The notes: generated by a model from the sequence alone, not told the origin. A DNA stretch of 64,000 nucleotides from an uncultured Caulobacter sp. (GCA_913776195.1 CAJYMH010000034.1:1-64000); one strand, 5' to 3'; shown: positions 54,323 to 62,959, counted from the first letter of the stretch. Numbers and translations are program-made.

Positions 54323-54735
54323 GCCTGCTTCAGCCGTCCTGTGACGGGCCGGCTCTGATTGTCTGCAGCACCTGTCGCTGGTCGGCGCAGGAGCGCGAGG
54401 ACGAGCAAGGCGTGCGCGGCGGCGCCCGGATGTTCGAGGCGCTGACCGATGCGGCCCGCGACGATAACCGACTGGAGTTGCTGAAGATCGAGCAGATGCC
54501 GTGTCTGTTCAACTGCAGTCAGCATTGCTCCGTCCACCTGCGTGGGCCGGGCAAGATCGGTTATGTGCTTGGAAAGTTCGAGCCGACTTCAGAGGCGGCG
54601 CGGGCGATCTTGGATTATGCCGCAGCCTGGCTTGAGAGCGACGAGGGCGTGGTGCCCTATCGTCAATGGCCGCAGGGGGTGAAGGGCCACTTCATCGTCC
54701 GCGTCCCGCCGCCCGGCATGACCGTCGTCAGCTAG
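54319..54735 (+). CDS. DUF1636 cysteine-rich metal-binding protein
   Basis: A 138-residue protein with CSTCRWS near the N-terminus and CLFNCSQHCSVHLR in the middle, a spacing suited to a metal or iron-sulfur site. The DUF1636 family occurs mostly in cobalamin gene neighbourhoods but its role is not settled. It starts at TTG overlapping the cobO stop, so coupled translation is likely. Confidence 0.85.
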   Translation: MSLLQPSCDGPALIVCSTCRWSAQEREDEQGVRGGARMFEALTDAARDDNRLELLKIEQMPCLFNCSQHCSVHLRGPGKIGYVLGKFEPTSEAARAILDYAAAWLESDEGVVPYRQWPQGVKGHFIVRVPPPGMTVVS

Positions 54736-54747
54736 CTTCGCCGCGGA

Positions 54748-55416
54748 TCACGGGCCTAGAAGACTCTCCAGGCCGGTGCTGATGATCTGCACCCCGATGC
54801 ACAGGAGCAGCAGAGCGACCAGTCGCGAGACCACTCGCGCGCCGCTGGAGCCGAGCAACTTCATCAGTCGGTCGGCCGAGCGGTAGGAAAGCCAGATGAC
54901 GGCCGCTAGGCAGACGGCCGCCAAGCTGGCGCCGAGGAAGAACGACGCCGTGCCCGGGCCGTCTGTCGGTCGCTGGGACGCCAGGGCGATGGCGACTGAG
55001 ATCGATCCTGGCCCTGTGGTGAAAGGCATGGTCAGCGGGAAAAAGGCGACGTGGTCGGAGGCGCCCTTGGCCAAGGCGGCGTCGCCGGCTTTGCGGTCCT
55101 CCTGCACTTCGGGAGCCATCAGCAGCCCCCACGCCCTGATCGCGACGACGAGACCGCCGGCGACCCGCAGGGCCCCCAGGCTGATGCCGAAGAAGTTCAG
55201 GATGTAGCTGCCTAGCCAAAGCGACACGAGCAGCACCAAAAGCGAATAGAAGGAAATCTTGGTCGCCAGGCGAGCGCGCTCTTCGCGCGACAAATCACCG
55301 GTGACCTCATTGAAGATGAGCGAGCCGCCGATCGGGTTGACGATGGAGAATAGCGCGGGAAAGGCCAGCAAGAAGGCGCCGACCACGCTCGTCACCGGCA
55401 GGGGGCTGATGTCCAT
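54748..55416 (-). CDS. MarC family membrane protein
   Basis: A 222-residue integral membrane protein with about six helices, including VGAFLLAFPALFSIVNPIG near the N-terminus, FFGISLGALRVAGGLVVA and FPLTMPFTTGPGSISVAIAL with the family's TMPFTTGPG signature. Once linked to antibiotic resistance, but no function has been shown. It follows the MerC gene with a 49-nt gap holding an inverted repeat, TTAAAGGG (55421-55428) and CCCTTTAA (55445-55452). Confidence 0.9.
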   Translation of the reverse strand: MDISPLPVTSVVGAFLLAFPALFSIVNPIGGSLIFNEVTGDLSREERARLATKISFYSLLVLLVSLWLGSYILNFFGISLGALRVAGGLVVAIRAWGLLMAPEVQEDRKAGDAALAKGASDHVAFFPLTMPFTTGPGSISVAIALASQRPTDGPGTASFFLGASLAAVCLAAVIWLSYRSADRLMKLLGSSGARVVSRLVALLLLCIGVQIISTGLESLLGP

Positions 55417-55465
55417 GGCTTTAAAGGGTCCGCGTCAAGTGCGTCCCTTTAAGGCCCCGATTCCC

Positions 55466-55867
55466 TCAATCGGCGGAAGGCTTGTCAGAACAAGGCGGCG
55501 GCGGGGAGCGACGCAGGTTCCACGTATGGGCGGCAGCCAACAGCAGTCCGCCCATCACCGAAAAGGGTGTCTCAAGGGCATGATCGGGCAGGCCAAGGGC
55601 GCCAAGCGCCAAAAGAAGAAGGCCGGCCGCGGCGAGCAGCAGAAGGCTTGCGGGCGGCCGTTTGGCCGCGCGACGGAAGAGCGCGATGGCCGAGATCGGC
55701 GCGGCGAGAGCGACAAATAGGATGTGCACCCACTCTGCTTTGCTCCAGCCGCCGAGATAGGGCAGGGCTACGGCGACAACGGGAAGCACCAGGCAATGGA
55801 TCAGGCAAAGGCCCGACAATCCGATGGCGGAAATGTCGAAGGCCTTTGCCGGAGAAGCGATCTTCAT
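55466..55867 (-). CDS. MerC-domain membrane protein
   Basis: A 133-residue, four-helix protein with the MerC signature LSGLCLIHCLVLPVVAV near the N-terminus, containing a Cys-x3-Cys pair as in mercury transporters. No MerR, MerA or MerT gene is nearby, so mercury transport is uncertain; other metals are possible. Divergent from the hemerythrin gene. Confidence 0.88.
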   Translation of the reverse strand: MKIASPAKAFDISAIGLSGLCLIHCLVLPVVAVALPYLGGWSKAEWVHILFVALAAPISAIALFRRAAKRPPASLLLLAAAGLLLLALGALGLPDHALETPFSVMGGLLLAAAHTWNLRRSPPPPCSDKPSAD

Positions 55868-55901
55868 CGTGATCCCGTTCTCAAGCGAAACTCAAATGGG
55901 G

Positions 55902-55942
55902 GCCCCGTCCGGCAGGCTGGGGGAGGGGAAGCCGGACGGGGC
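55902..55942. promoter_or_regulatory. 12-bp inverted repeat in the merC leader
   Basis: GCCCCGTCCGGC (55902-55913) and GCCGGACGGGGC (55931-55942), perfect arms with a 17-nt purine-rich spacer, 35 nt before the merC start. On the minus strand it would fold into a strong hairpin in the 5' leader, so attenuation or a bound regulator are both possible. Confidence 0.5.
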
Positions 55943-55982
55943 GTCTTCCCTGGGGGAACAGGGGAGAGGGCTGAAAATAGGC

Positions 55983-55995
55983 GTTATGCTATAAC
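55983..55995. promoter_or_regulatory. GTTAT-GCT-ATAAC dyad in the merC/hemerythrin promoter region
   Basis: 13-bp dyad with perfect 5-bp arms in the AT-rich centre of the divergent region. Probably an operator or promoter element; the regulator is unknown. Confidence 0.35.
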
Positions 55996-56149
55996 ATTCA
56001 AGAGTGGGAATTGCGACCTATCGACTTGGTCATCGGCCAAGAGGGTCGTCCGCTCGACATAGGAACAACAACCTGGCGCGGCGGTTGATGCAGGGCGCCG
56101 CGTCCGGGCCAGGACGCGGTCATCGCCATTATTCTTGAGGGAGACCGCC

Positions 56150-56734
56150 GTGGTTCAGACCGACAAGCCAGACGCCATCGCCATGCTGAAAGCCGACCAT
56201 CGCAAGGTGGAGGAGCTTTTCGCTTCATTCGAAAAAGCCCGCGGCGCCGAGCGCAAGCAGGCTATCGCCAAGCAAATCTGCACCGAGCTGATCGTTCACA
56301 CGATCATCGAAGAAGAAATCTTCTACCCCGCCTGCAAGGGCGCGGTGGAGGAAGATCTGATCGACGAGGCCTATGTGGAGCACGACGGCGCTAAGGTGCT
56401 GATCGCCGAAATCCTGGGCAGCGAGCCGAACGAAGAGTTCTACGACGCCAAGGTCAAGGTGCTGTCCGAGCAGATCGAGCACCACGTCGAAGAAGAAGAG
56501 AAGCGGGTGGAGGGCATGTTCTCCCAGGCGCGAAAGGCCGGCCTCGACATGGATGCGCTGGGCGAGCAGATGGCCATGCGCAAGCAACAGGCTCTGGCGG
56601 AGTATGAGAAGAATGGGCTGCCGGCGCCAGAGACGCGCACCTTCACCGGGCACGAACTGGAAGAAGGCGCGCCGGTGGATGACGAACCCACCGCTCGCGT
56701 CGGCGACTCCGAAGGCGTTCGTCCGGCCTCCTGA
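56150..56734 (+). CDS. Hemerythrin HHE domain protein
   Basis: A 194-residue protein with an HHE cation-binding domain: ADHRKVEELF, VHTIIEEEIFYPACKG, VEHDGAKVLIAEIL and EHHVEEEEKRVEGMF supply the iron-binding His/Glu residues. The C-terminal about 40 residues are acidic and probably disordered. Such proteins bind a diiron centre and are linked to oxygen, NO or iron handling. GTG start at 56150, after GAGGGAGA with 5-nt spacing. An in-frame start at 56135 is less likely. Confidence 0.9.
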   Translation: MVQTDKPDAIAMLKADHRKVEELFASFEKARGAERKQAIAKQICTELIVHTIIEEEIFYPACKGAVEEDLIDEAYVEHDGAKVLIAEILGSEPNEEFYDAKVKVLSEQIEHHVEEEEKRVEGMFSQARKAGLDMDALGEQMAMRKQQALAEYEKNGLPAPETRTFTGHELEEGAPVDDEPTARVGDSEGVRPAS

Positions 56735-56763
56735 GGCGGACGCCGACCGAAACCCTCAGCGCA

Positions 56764-57230
56764 ACCTTGGCAGGGGCTGTCGAGTCCCTGGTGACGGCCG
56801 TCCTACGGGAAGCCTGCGAGCGTCGGCTGTGACTGGTTACGGCTGAGAGCTGCAATAGGCGGCCTGTTGGCGTCCGTGCTGACGGATGTCGACGGGTGCG
56901 CCCATGCCTTTGAGCGAGGATCTGTCACCTACAGCGATGAAGCCAAGCATGAGCTTTGGGGTGTGCCCCTGGAGCACATCCATCGCCATGGCGCTTTATC
57001 GGAGAGCGTCGTCCGTGCGATGGCGCAGTGCGCCTTGCGCCGATCAAGGGGCGACATGGCCCTGGCGGTAACCGGCTTTGCCGGTCGCGGAACGGCCGGG
57101 GCTGGTTCACTTCGCCTTCTGTCGCAGCCATAGACCAACAGTGCATTGCGTGAAGCGGTTCGGCGACATCGGTCGCGGCCCGGGGCGCCTTGCTTGGCTT
57201 CGCGAAGGGCTGAAATTTTCCAGGCCGCGA
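56764..57230 (+). pseudogene. Decayed CinA-family gene (frameshifts and stop)
   Basis: Reading frame 1 gives AGAVESLVTAVLREACERRL, then a TGA stop at 56830-56832, then LVTAESC. A frameshift near 56855 moves to GGLLASVLTDVDGCAHAFERG, VTYSDEAKHELWGVPLEHI, HGALSESVVRAMAQCAL and MALAVTGFAG. A second shift near 57090 leads to GLVHFAFCRSHRPTVH and VKRFGDIGR. Together these cover a complete CinA-type amidase in order, with at least one stop and two frameshifts. It differs from the intact copy at 10.3-10.8 kb, so it is a separate decayed paralogue. Confidence 0.88.
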
Positions 57231-57234
57231 TGGG

Positions 57235-58125
57235 CTAGAAGGGAATATCCGTTCCCTCCACCGTTACCCGCTCTACGATCCGTTCATGCGGAAAGTAGTC
57301 GAGCACAGCGTAGTGCTGGGTCGCTCGATTGTCCCAAAAAACGATCGCGTTGGGCGACCATCGGAAACGCACCTGGTATTCGGGCGCTTTGACCCTGTCG
57401 GTGAGATAGGTCAGCAACTCACGACTCTCGTCCTCATCAATGCCCAGGATTCGGGTCGTGAAGACGTGATTGACGAACAGATGCTTTTCCCCGGTTTCAG
57501 GATGAGTGCGAACGATGGGATGAGCGCGGGGCGGATACTCCCGTCCTAGCCGCTCCTTGGTCTCTTCGCTGATGCGGTATCCATAGCTCTGCAGAATATC
57601 GTGCTCGGCTTTTAGCCGGCTGATCTTCGCCTTCACCGCCTGCGGCAGATCCTCGTAGATCGCATTGGTGTCGGCGAAGATGGTGTCGCCGCCCAGAGGC
57701 GGCAGCAGCCTTCCGCGTAGGATGCCGGCGAAGGACGGCTTCTCGCGAAACGTCACGTCGGTGTGCCATTTGTTCGCCGGTCGGGCGATGGGCAGGATCT
57801 CATCGGTGATCTTCAGGCCATCGGCCGCCTCGATGTGCAGGATTTCGGGATGGCCGGGCACTGTCGCGGTGACCGGATGACCCTCCAGATCACCGAAGTA
57901 GCGTCCAAATCGGATGTGGTCTTCGTGGCTGATGTCCTGGTCGCGAAAGAACAGGACCTTGTAACGATTGAGCCCGCCGCGGATCGCGGCGATAGCGCCG
58001 GGCTCGAGGGGCTGGCTTAGATCCAAGCCGGTCACCTCCGCCCCGAGCAGCGGTCCGGCTGGATGGAAGGTCAAGCCTTCGATGACTTCGGTTTCGAACC
58101 GCTTGCGGTCGGTAACGGCGTTCAT
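57235..58125 (-). CDS. TauD/TfdA family Fe(II)/2-oxoglutarate dioxygenase
   Basis: A 296-residue dioxygenase with the iron facial triad H121 and D123 in KWHTDVTF and H271 in ATQHYAVLDY; R282 is the likely 2-oxoglutarate-binding Arg. Family members oxidise taurine, alkylsulfonates, alkyl sulfates or phenoxyacids. Start set at 58125 (MNAVTDRKRF), with the strong AAAGGAGG box upstream. No sulfonate transporter is beside it. A TCCTAT-N7-ATAGGA dyad lies upstream. Confidence 0.93.
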   Translation of the reverse strand: MNAVTDRKRFETEVIEGLTFHPAGPLLGAEVTGLDLSQPLEPGAIAAIRGGLNRYKVLFFRDQDISHEDHIRFGRYFGDLEGHPVTATVPGHPEILHIEAADGLKITDEILPIARPANKWHTDVTFREKPSFAGILRGRLLPPLGGDTIFADTNAIYEDLPQAVKAKISRLKAEHDILQSYGYRISEETKERLGREYPPRAHPIVRTHPETGEKHLFVNHVFTTRILGIDEDESRELLTYLTDRVKAPEYQVRFRWSPNAIVFWDNRATQHYAVLDYFPHERIVERVTVEGTDIPF

Positions 58126-58256
58126 GGACGCCTCCTTTGAAATTGGAAGAACGCGCACGAATTCAGGTGAGAGCTTCGCGCGGGTTGGTCGGATTGACCA
58201 GCCCGCGCTCAGCGCTTTTGGGCGGCGCAAGGGGAGGGAAACGCTGCCCAGATAAA

Positions 58257-58275
58257 TCCTATTTAAATTATAGGA
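58257..58275. promoter_or_regulatory. TCCTAT-N7-ATAGGA dyad upstream of the TauD-like gene
   Basis: Perfect 6-bp arms around an AT-only spacer (TTAAATT), 131 nt before the dioxygenase start. The arms share CCTAT/ATAGG with the palindrome at 32038-32051. Possibly an operator for sulfur or sugar-acid control. Confidence 0.35.
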
Positions 58276-58315
58276 ATTGAGTCCCGCCAGATTTTCTGAG
58301 GCAGGATGCAGCGGC

Positions 58316-59695
58316 TCAGATGCCGGCGCCCATGTCCATGAAGGTGGTGGCCGAAAGCGGTCGGCTCGGCGTCGAACGGTTGGCCAGGCGTCGGGCTAGG
58401 TCATCGATCTGGATCGTGATCTCCGGCACGGCGGTGATCTCCCACCAAGCCGCCTTGGCCAAGGGACCCAAAGCATAGAGACGCGTTGAAACCGCGCCCG
58501 AGGCTTCGACGACGGCGCCGTCGTGGGTGTCAAACCCCAGGCCAAGCGGATCGGCCTTGGCCAATCCCTTGGTGCGTAGGTCGCAGATCAGGGGCAGGGC
58601 CGTGCGATCGAACCGCCCGCCAGGTCCGGTGCAGTTGATGACGCGAACAGTTTCGATCCGCCGGGTTGCTTGGCCGAGCCGAACCTCAACCTCGGCGAGA
58701 CCGGCCTTGACCTTGGCTTGACCAAAACGCCCGCCCAGCACCTCTAGGCGGCCTGATCGCAGCAGGTCGTGAAGACCCGCCGTCACCTCCGGCGCGGTGC
58801 GATGTCGATGAACGTCCCACCAGGGCCGTAGGCGCGTCAGAAAGCGCCGTCGCTCCGCCAGGCTCCAGGCGCTCCAGACCGCCGGCACAGCCGGCCGGGC
58901 GGCGTCGAAAACCCGTTGCCAAGGCACGCCGGCGGCCTGAGCCAGCTTGACCTGGCGCCGGACCACGCGGGACACGCTGAGCGGTGAGCGGCCTATATGT
59001 TCCTGCAAGAAAGCGGGCCAGGTTCCGCCCGCCTGGTGTCCCTTCGGTAGAAGGCCGCGGCGCGAAACAGCCGTTATGCGCCCCTTATGGCCGCGGCCGG
59101 CGAGCCTCAGGGCGATGTCGATCATCGTCAAACCGGCGCCCACTAGCAACACAGGCGCCTCGCAAGGCAAGTCATCCAACGCGCCAGGCGCCCACGGATC
59201 GGTCACGAACAGCGCGCTGTCGGCCAGGGTCGCCGGCAGTCCGCCAGGGCGATCCGGCGGCAGGTTGCCCAGGGCCAAGACCACGACGTCCGCGCCGATT
59301 GTTCGACCATCGGCCAAGATCACAGCTGGGCGTAGTCCGTTGTCGACGCCCACGACTTCGCCGCGCGCGCGTTGGATGCGCCCGTCGGCGAGGGCGGCGA
59401 GGGCGAGGGACTCCATATAGTCCCCGAAAAGCGTGCGAGGTGCGAAGGATTCAGGTGTCCAGTCGGGGCCGTGCTCCTCATGCAGCCAGTCGAGGAACGC
59501 GGGCTTCAATCCGACATCCATGCGGCTGACCGGCACGTTCAGCATGTGGATCGGATCGGCGGCGCCATAGGCCAAACCCCGCCCCAGCCGGCGTTCACGG
59601 CCGATCACGGTGATCTGCGACGATGGCCGGGCCGCCGCCATCTTAAGTGCGAACAGCGTTCCGCTAAATCCGTCGCCGACGATGGCTATGTGCAA
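58316..59695 (-). CDS. FAD/NAD(P)-binding protein (HdxA-like)
   Basis: A 459-residue flavoprotein opening with the dinucleotide-binding HIAIVGDGFSGTLFALKM and GRGLAYGAADPIHMLNVP, characteristic of the FAD-NAD(P)-binding (pfam13454-like) group. Later segments VLALGNLPP and VLLVGAGLTMIDIALRL form a second Rossmann-like site. Family members appear near hydroxylases, but their reactions are mostly unknown. It lies upstream of the TauD-like gene with a 190-nt gap and may or may not be linked to it. Confidence 0.85.
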   Translation of the reverse strand: MHIAIVGDGFSGTLFALKMAAARPSSQITVIGRERRLGRGLAYGAADPIHMLNVPVSRMDVGLKPAFLDWLHEEHGPDWTPESFAPRTLFGDYMESLALAALADGRIQRARGEVVGVDNGLRPAVILADGRTIGADVVVLALGNLPPDRPGGLPATLADSALFVTDPWAPGALDDLPCEAPVLLVGAGLTMIDIALRLAGRGHKGRITAVSRRGLLPKGHQAGGTWPAFLQEHIGRSPLSVSRVVRRQVKLAQAAGVPWQRVFDAARPAVPAVWSAWSLAERRRFLTRLRPWWDVHRHRTAPEVTAGLHDLLRSGRLEVLGGRFGQAKVKAGLAEVEVRLGQATRRIETVRVINCTGPGGRFDRTALPLICDLRTKGLAKADPLGLGFDTHDGAVVEASGAVSTRLYALGPLAKAAWWEITAVPEITIQIDDLARRLANRSTPSRPLSATTFMDMGAGI

Positions 59696-59767
59696 GCTGA
59701 CCGATCCCGTCGCTGCTTCAAGGAAGCCCCCTCTATAGAGGCGTGCGCCGCGCGGAGACCAGAGGCC

Positions 59768-61111
59768 TCAACCGCGGAAGCGCTTGATGTCGATGCCGTA
59801 GCGATCGAGCTTGTCGTAGAAGGTCTTGCGCGGGATACCCAGCGCCGCCACAGCGCTGCGAACGTCACCGCCGCAGCCGGCCAGGGTCTCGCAGATCAGG
59901 TGGGCCTCGTAGGAAGCGACGCGCTTTGGCAGCGGATCGGCCACTTGCATCACCGGGTCACGTCCGTCGGCCTCCTCCATTCCCAGGGCGACGCGTTGAG
60001 CGAAGTGCGCCAGTTCGCGCACATTGCCGGGCCAATCATCGTTTTGCAGGCGCCAGCGCACCGCATCGCTGGTTGCTGGAACCGGACGGCCAAAGCGCTC
60101 GGCGGCCCGCGACAGGAAGTAGGCGAACAGCAAGGACGCATCGCCGCGCCGTTCGCGCAGGGGCGGGATACGCAGGCGCACCACGTTGAGCCGGTGATAG
60201 AGATCGCGTCGGAAACCGCCTTGACGGACGGCTTGGCTCAAATCGTCCTTGGCCGCGGCGATGATGCGAATGTCGAGCGTGCGCGCCGTGTTGCCGCCAA
60301 GCGGCGTCACCTCACGCTCCTCCAGCACGCGCAGAAACTTGCCTTGGGCCTCAATCGGCAAGGTTTCTATCTCGTCGAGGAACAATGTCCCGCGGTCAGC
60401 GTGCAAAAGGCGCCCGACTCTCTGGCGCACCGCCCCTTGGAAGGCGCCCAGTTCATGTCCGAACAGCTCGCTTTCAATCATGGTCGTCGGCAAGGCGGCG
60501 CAATCGACCGCGACGAACTCGCGATTTCGCCGGCGGCTCCAGCCATGCAGGGCGCGAGCGGCCAATTCCTTGCCCACGCCCGTCTCGCCTTCAAGCAAGA
60601 CATCGACATCGGCTTCGGCCAACTGGCGCAGTGTGGCGCGCAGGCGCTCCATCACGGGCGTTTGGCCGATAAGCGGCCAGTCGTCCTGAGCGGCGGCGGC
60701 GGCGGCGCGCAGACGCCGGTTCTCCAGCACCAGCCGGCGCTTCTCCATCGCGCGGCGGATGCTGCTCACCAGCCTTTCGGCGGCGTAGGGCTTGGCGACG
60801 AAATCGTAAGCGCCTTCGTGGAGGGCCTCCACCGCTTCGGCGACATCGGCGTGGCCGGTGATGAGAATGACCGGCAGGTCCGCATCCTGCTCGCGTAGGC
60901 GCCGAAAGAGCTGACGTCCATCCATGCGCGGCATGCGAATGTCGCTGACCACCACGCCAGGAAAGTCGGGGGCGAGAGCCTCGACGGCGGCCTCTGCGTT
61001 GTCGAAGGCTCGCACGTCGAAGCCCGCCAGCTGCAGGGTCTGAACGTTGGCCAGCCGAAGATCGTCGTCGTCATCGATGAAAGCGACGCTATTGATGCCG
61101 TCGACGCTCAT
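59768..61111 (-). CDS. dctD: C4-dicarboxylate response regulator DctD
   Basis: A 447-residue NtrC-type regulator: receiver (D57 in VVSDIRMPRMDG), AAA+ domain (Walker A GETGVGKE at 175-182, Walker B LFLDEIET) and Fis-type HTH (AALGIPRKTFYDKLDRYGID). The sigma-54 contact motif is GAFQGA (residues 222-227, 60431-60448) instead of GAFTGA. The Thr in this loop normally touches sigma-54, so its change to Gln is notable. It overlaps dctB by ATGA and is expected to control dctA. Confidence 0.92.
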   Translation of the reverse strand: MSVDGINSVAFIDDDDDLRLANVQTLQLAGFDVRAFDNAEAAVEALAPDFPGVVVSDIRMPRMDGRQLFRRLREQDADLPVILITGHADVAEAVEALHEGAYDFVAKPYAAERLVSSIRRAMEKRRLVLENRRLRAAAAAAQDDWPLIGQTPVMERLRATLRQLAEADVDVLLEGETGVGKELAARALHGWSRRRNREFVAVDCAALPTTMIESELFGHELGAFQGAVRQRVGRLLHADRGTLFLDEIETLPIEAQGKFLRVLEEREVTPLGGNTARTLDIRIIAAAKDDLSQAVRQGGFRRDLYHRLNVVRLRIPPLRERRGDASLLFAYFLSRAAERFGRPVPATSDAVRWRLQNDDWPGNVRELAHFAQRVALGMEEADGRDPVMQVADPLPKRVASYEAHLICETLAGCGGDVRSAVAALGIPRKTFYDKLDRYGIDIKRFRG

Positions 61112-62925
61112 TTAGCCCTCGGCAGACTGATGACGAACCGCGCGCCGGGTCCGGGCTCAAAGGAAAGTTCGCCGCCGAACTCGGCGACGATGTCACGGCT
61201 GATCACGAGACCTAATCCCAGGCCGCGCGCCTTGGTGGTGGCGAAGGGCGTAAAGAGCGTCCGCGCCGCCTCGGGGCTTAGTCCCGGGCCATTGTCCGCA
61301 ATGACGATGCGCGCCTGATTGCGGCGCGTCTCCACCTGGATTTCGATCTTGGGGTCGGGCGTGTCCTCAAGCGCCTCCAGGGCGTTTTGCAGCAGATTGA
61401 CCAGGACCTGCTCCAGGCGAAAGCGTTCGGCCAGGACGCGTAGGGCCTCGGCGTCGACGGAACGTACGATGTCGACGCCCTGCTGACGGATGCGCGCGCC
61501 CGTCAACAACAGGGCTCCATCGACGGCCTCGCGCACCACAACCGGTGCGGCCGGCGCGTTCGTCTTGCGGGCGAAGGCGCGCAGTTCGTCGGTGATCAAT
61601 CCGATACGATCAGTCAGGCCCGCGATCAGGACGAGGTTCTTGCGCGCGGTCTCCTTATCCGCACGTTCCAAGAAGGCCCCCGCGTTGTCGGCGTAGGTGC
61701 GTATGGCGGCCACGGGCTGATTGATCTCATGGGCCACCCCGGCGGCGATTTGGCCCAAGGTGGCCAGCTTGTTCGACTGCACAAGCTCGTCCTGCATCAA
61801 CTGCACATGGGCCTCGGCGCGACGCCGCTCATCGATCTCCACACGCAGACGTTGGTTAGTGTTCTTCAAGGCGGCGGTGCGTTCTTCCACACGCGCCTCC
61901 AGCTCAAGTCGCGCCGCCTCCTGGCGAGCCGCGCGGACGGAAGCTTGGCCGCGCCAGCGCAGGATCGCGGCGGCCACGCCGCAGACCACGAGGCCCGCCA
62001 GGAGTGCGACAGCGCGGGCGGCTGCGACAGCGGTCTGTAGCGCGGCGCCCGTTGGGGTAAGCGTGAAGACCCGCCATCCTCCCGCGCCCAGCTCCGCGCT
62101 GGCGGCCATGAAGCGGGCGGAAGTCTGTCCTGGCAGACGCGCAGTTGTCAGGACCGGCGTGCGTCCAGCGGTCATGGCGGGACTTGTCGGCAGGACGGTC
62201 AGCGGGGCCCCGCCGAACTGATGTTCAGCGCGGATCTGTTCCTTGTGCGACGCTGGCAGGGCCGCAAGCGTATGGAAGCGCCAAGGCGCCACCGAGGTGA
62301 CCACGATCACGCCGTTGCGGTCAGCGGCGAAGGCGGGCTCGGCTGAAGACCAGTCGGCCTCCAAAGCCTCGAACTCCACCTTGACCACCACAACGCCCAA
62401 AGGGCCGGCCGGTCCTTCGATCCGGCGGGACATGAAAAGTCCAGGGCGGCGGCTTACCGTGCCCAGGGCGAACAGTTCGGCCGTGTGACCTTGCATGGCG
62501 TCGCGAAAATAGGGCCGAAAGCTGTAGACGGAGCCCACGAAACTGGTGGGTTGGCGCCAATTGCTGGCGGCTATGGTCTTGCCGCTGGCGTCGAGGACGT
62601 AGATCACCGCCGCCCGCGTGCCGCCGCTCAAGGTTTCAAGCTTGCGGTTTAGCGCCACCGTCCGCTGTGGCCGAGGGGCGCTCAGCACCTCGGCCACATC
62701 CGGATCTTGCGCCAGCACGAACGGCAGTGAGCGATGTTTGTCCAACTCGCTGCGCAGGACGGCGGCGTGGAGGGCCGCAGACGTTTGAGCCTGGCGCTCT
62801 AGGTCGCCCAGGGCCTGCCGTTCGGCCGCCGCACCCGCCCCCATGAACAGGGCGGTCAGAAGGACGGCGCAGACCAGGCAAAAGGCTGACCAGCGGCGAA
62901 CGGTCGGGTCGCTCAGATTCGGCAT
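61108..62925 (-). CDS. dctB: C4-dicarboxylate sensor histidine kinase DctB
   Basis: A 605-residue kinase: first membrane helix about 10-30, a periplasmic double-PAS-like sensing region (about 35-280, with AASNWRQPTSFVGSVYSFRPYF), second helix about 292-315, a coiled linker, the His box AAGVAHEINQPVAAIRTYADN, and ATPase motifs NLLQNALEAL, DNGPGLS and GLGLGLVIS. Start set at 62925 (MPNLSDPTV); an upstream GTG/ATG extension to 63009 is possible. Divergent from dctA, which it probably controls through DctD. Confidence 0.93.
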   Translation of the reverse strand: MPNLSDPTVRRWSAFCLVCAVLLTALFMGAGAAAERQALGDLERQAQTSAALHAAVLRSELDKHRSLPFVLAQDPDVAEVLSAPRPQRTVALNRKLETLSGGTRAAVIYVLDASGKTIAASNWRQPTSFVGSVYSFRPYFRDAMQGHTAELFALGTVSRRPGLFMSRRIEGPAGPLGVVVVKVEFEALEADWSSAEPAFAADRNGVIVVTSVAPWRFHTLAALPASHKEQIRAEHQFGGAPLTVLPTSPAMTAGRTPVLTTARLPGQTSARFMAASAELGAGGWRVFTLTPTGAALQTAVAAARAVALLAGLVVCGVAAAILRWRGQASVRAARQEAARLELEARVEERTAALKNTNQRLRVEIDERRRAEAHVQLMQDELVQSNKLATLGQIAAGVAHEINQPVAAIRTYADNAGAFLERADKETARKNLVLIAGLTDRIGLITDELRAFARKTNAPAAPVVVREAVDGALLLTGARIRQQGVDIVRSVDAEALRVLAERFRLEQVLVNLLQNALEALEDTPDPKIEIQVETRRNQARIVIADNGPGLSPEAARTLFTPFATTKARGLGLGLVISRDIVAEFGGELSFEPGPGARFVISLPRAK

Positions 62926-62959
62926 AGGCGCTACGCGACCTTGATCGGAAAAAGCTGCG

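Noticed and set aside
59372..60898. 508-codon frame opposite dctD and the FAD protein
   Set aside because: Spans the ends of two real genes on the other strand and shows no domain.
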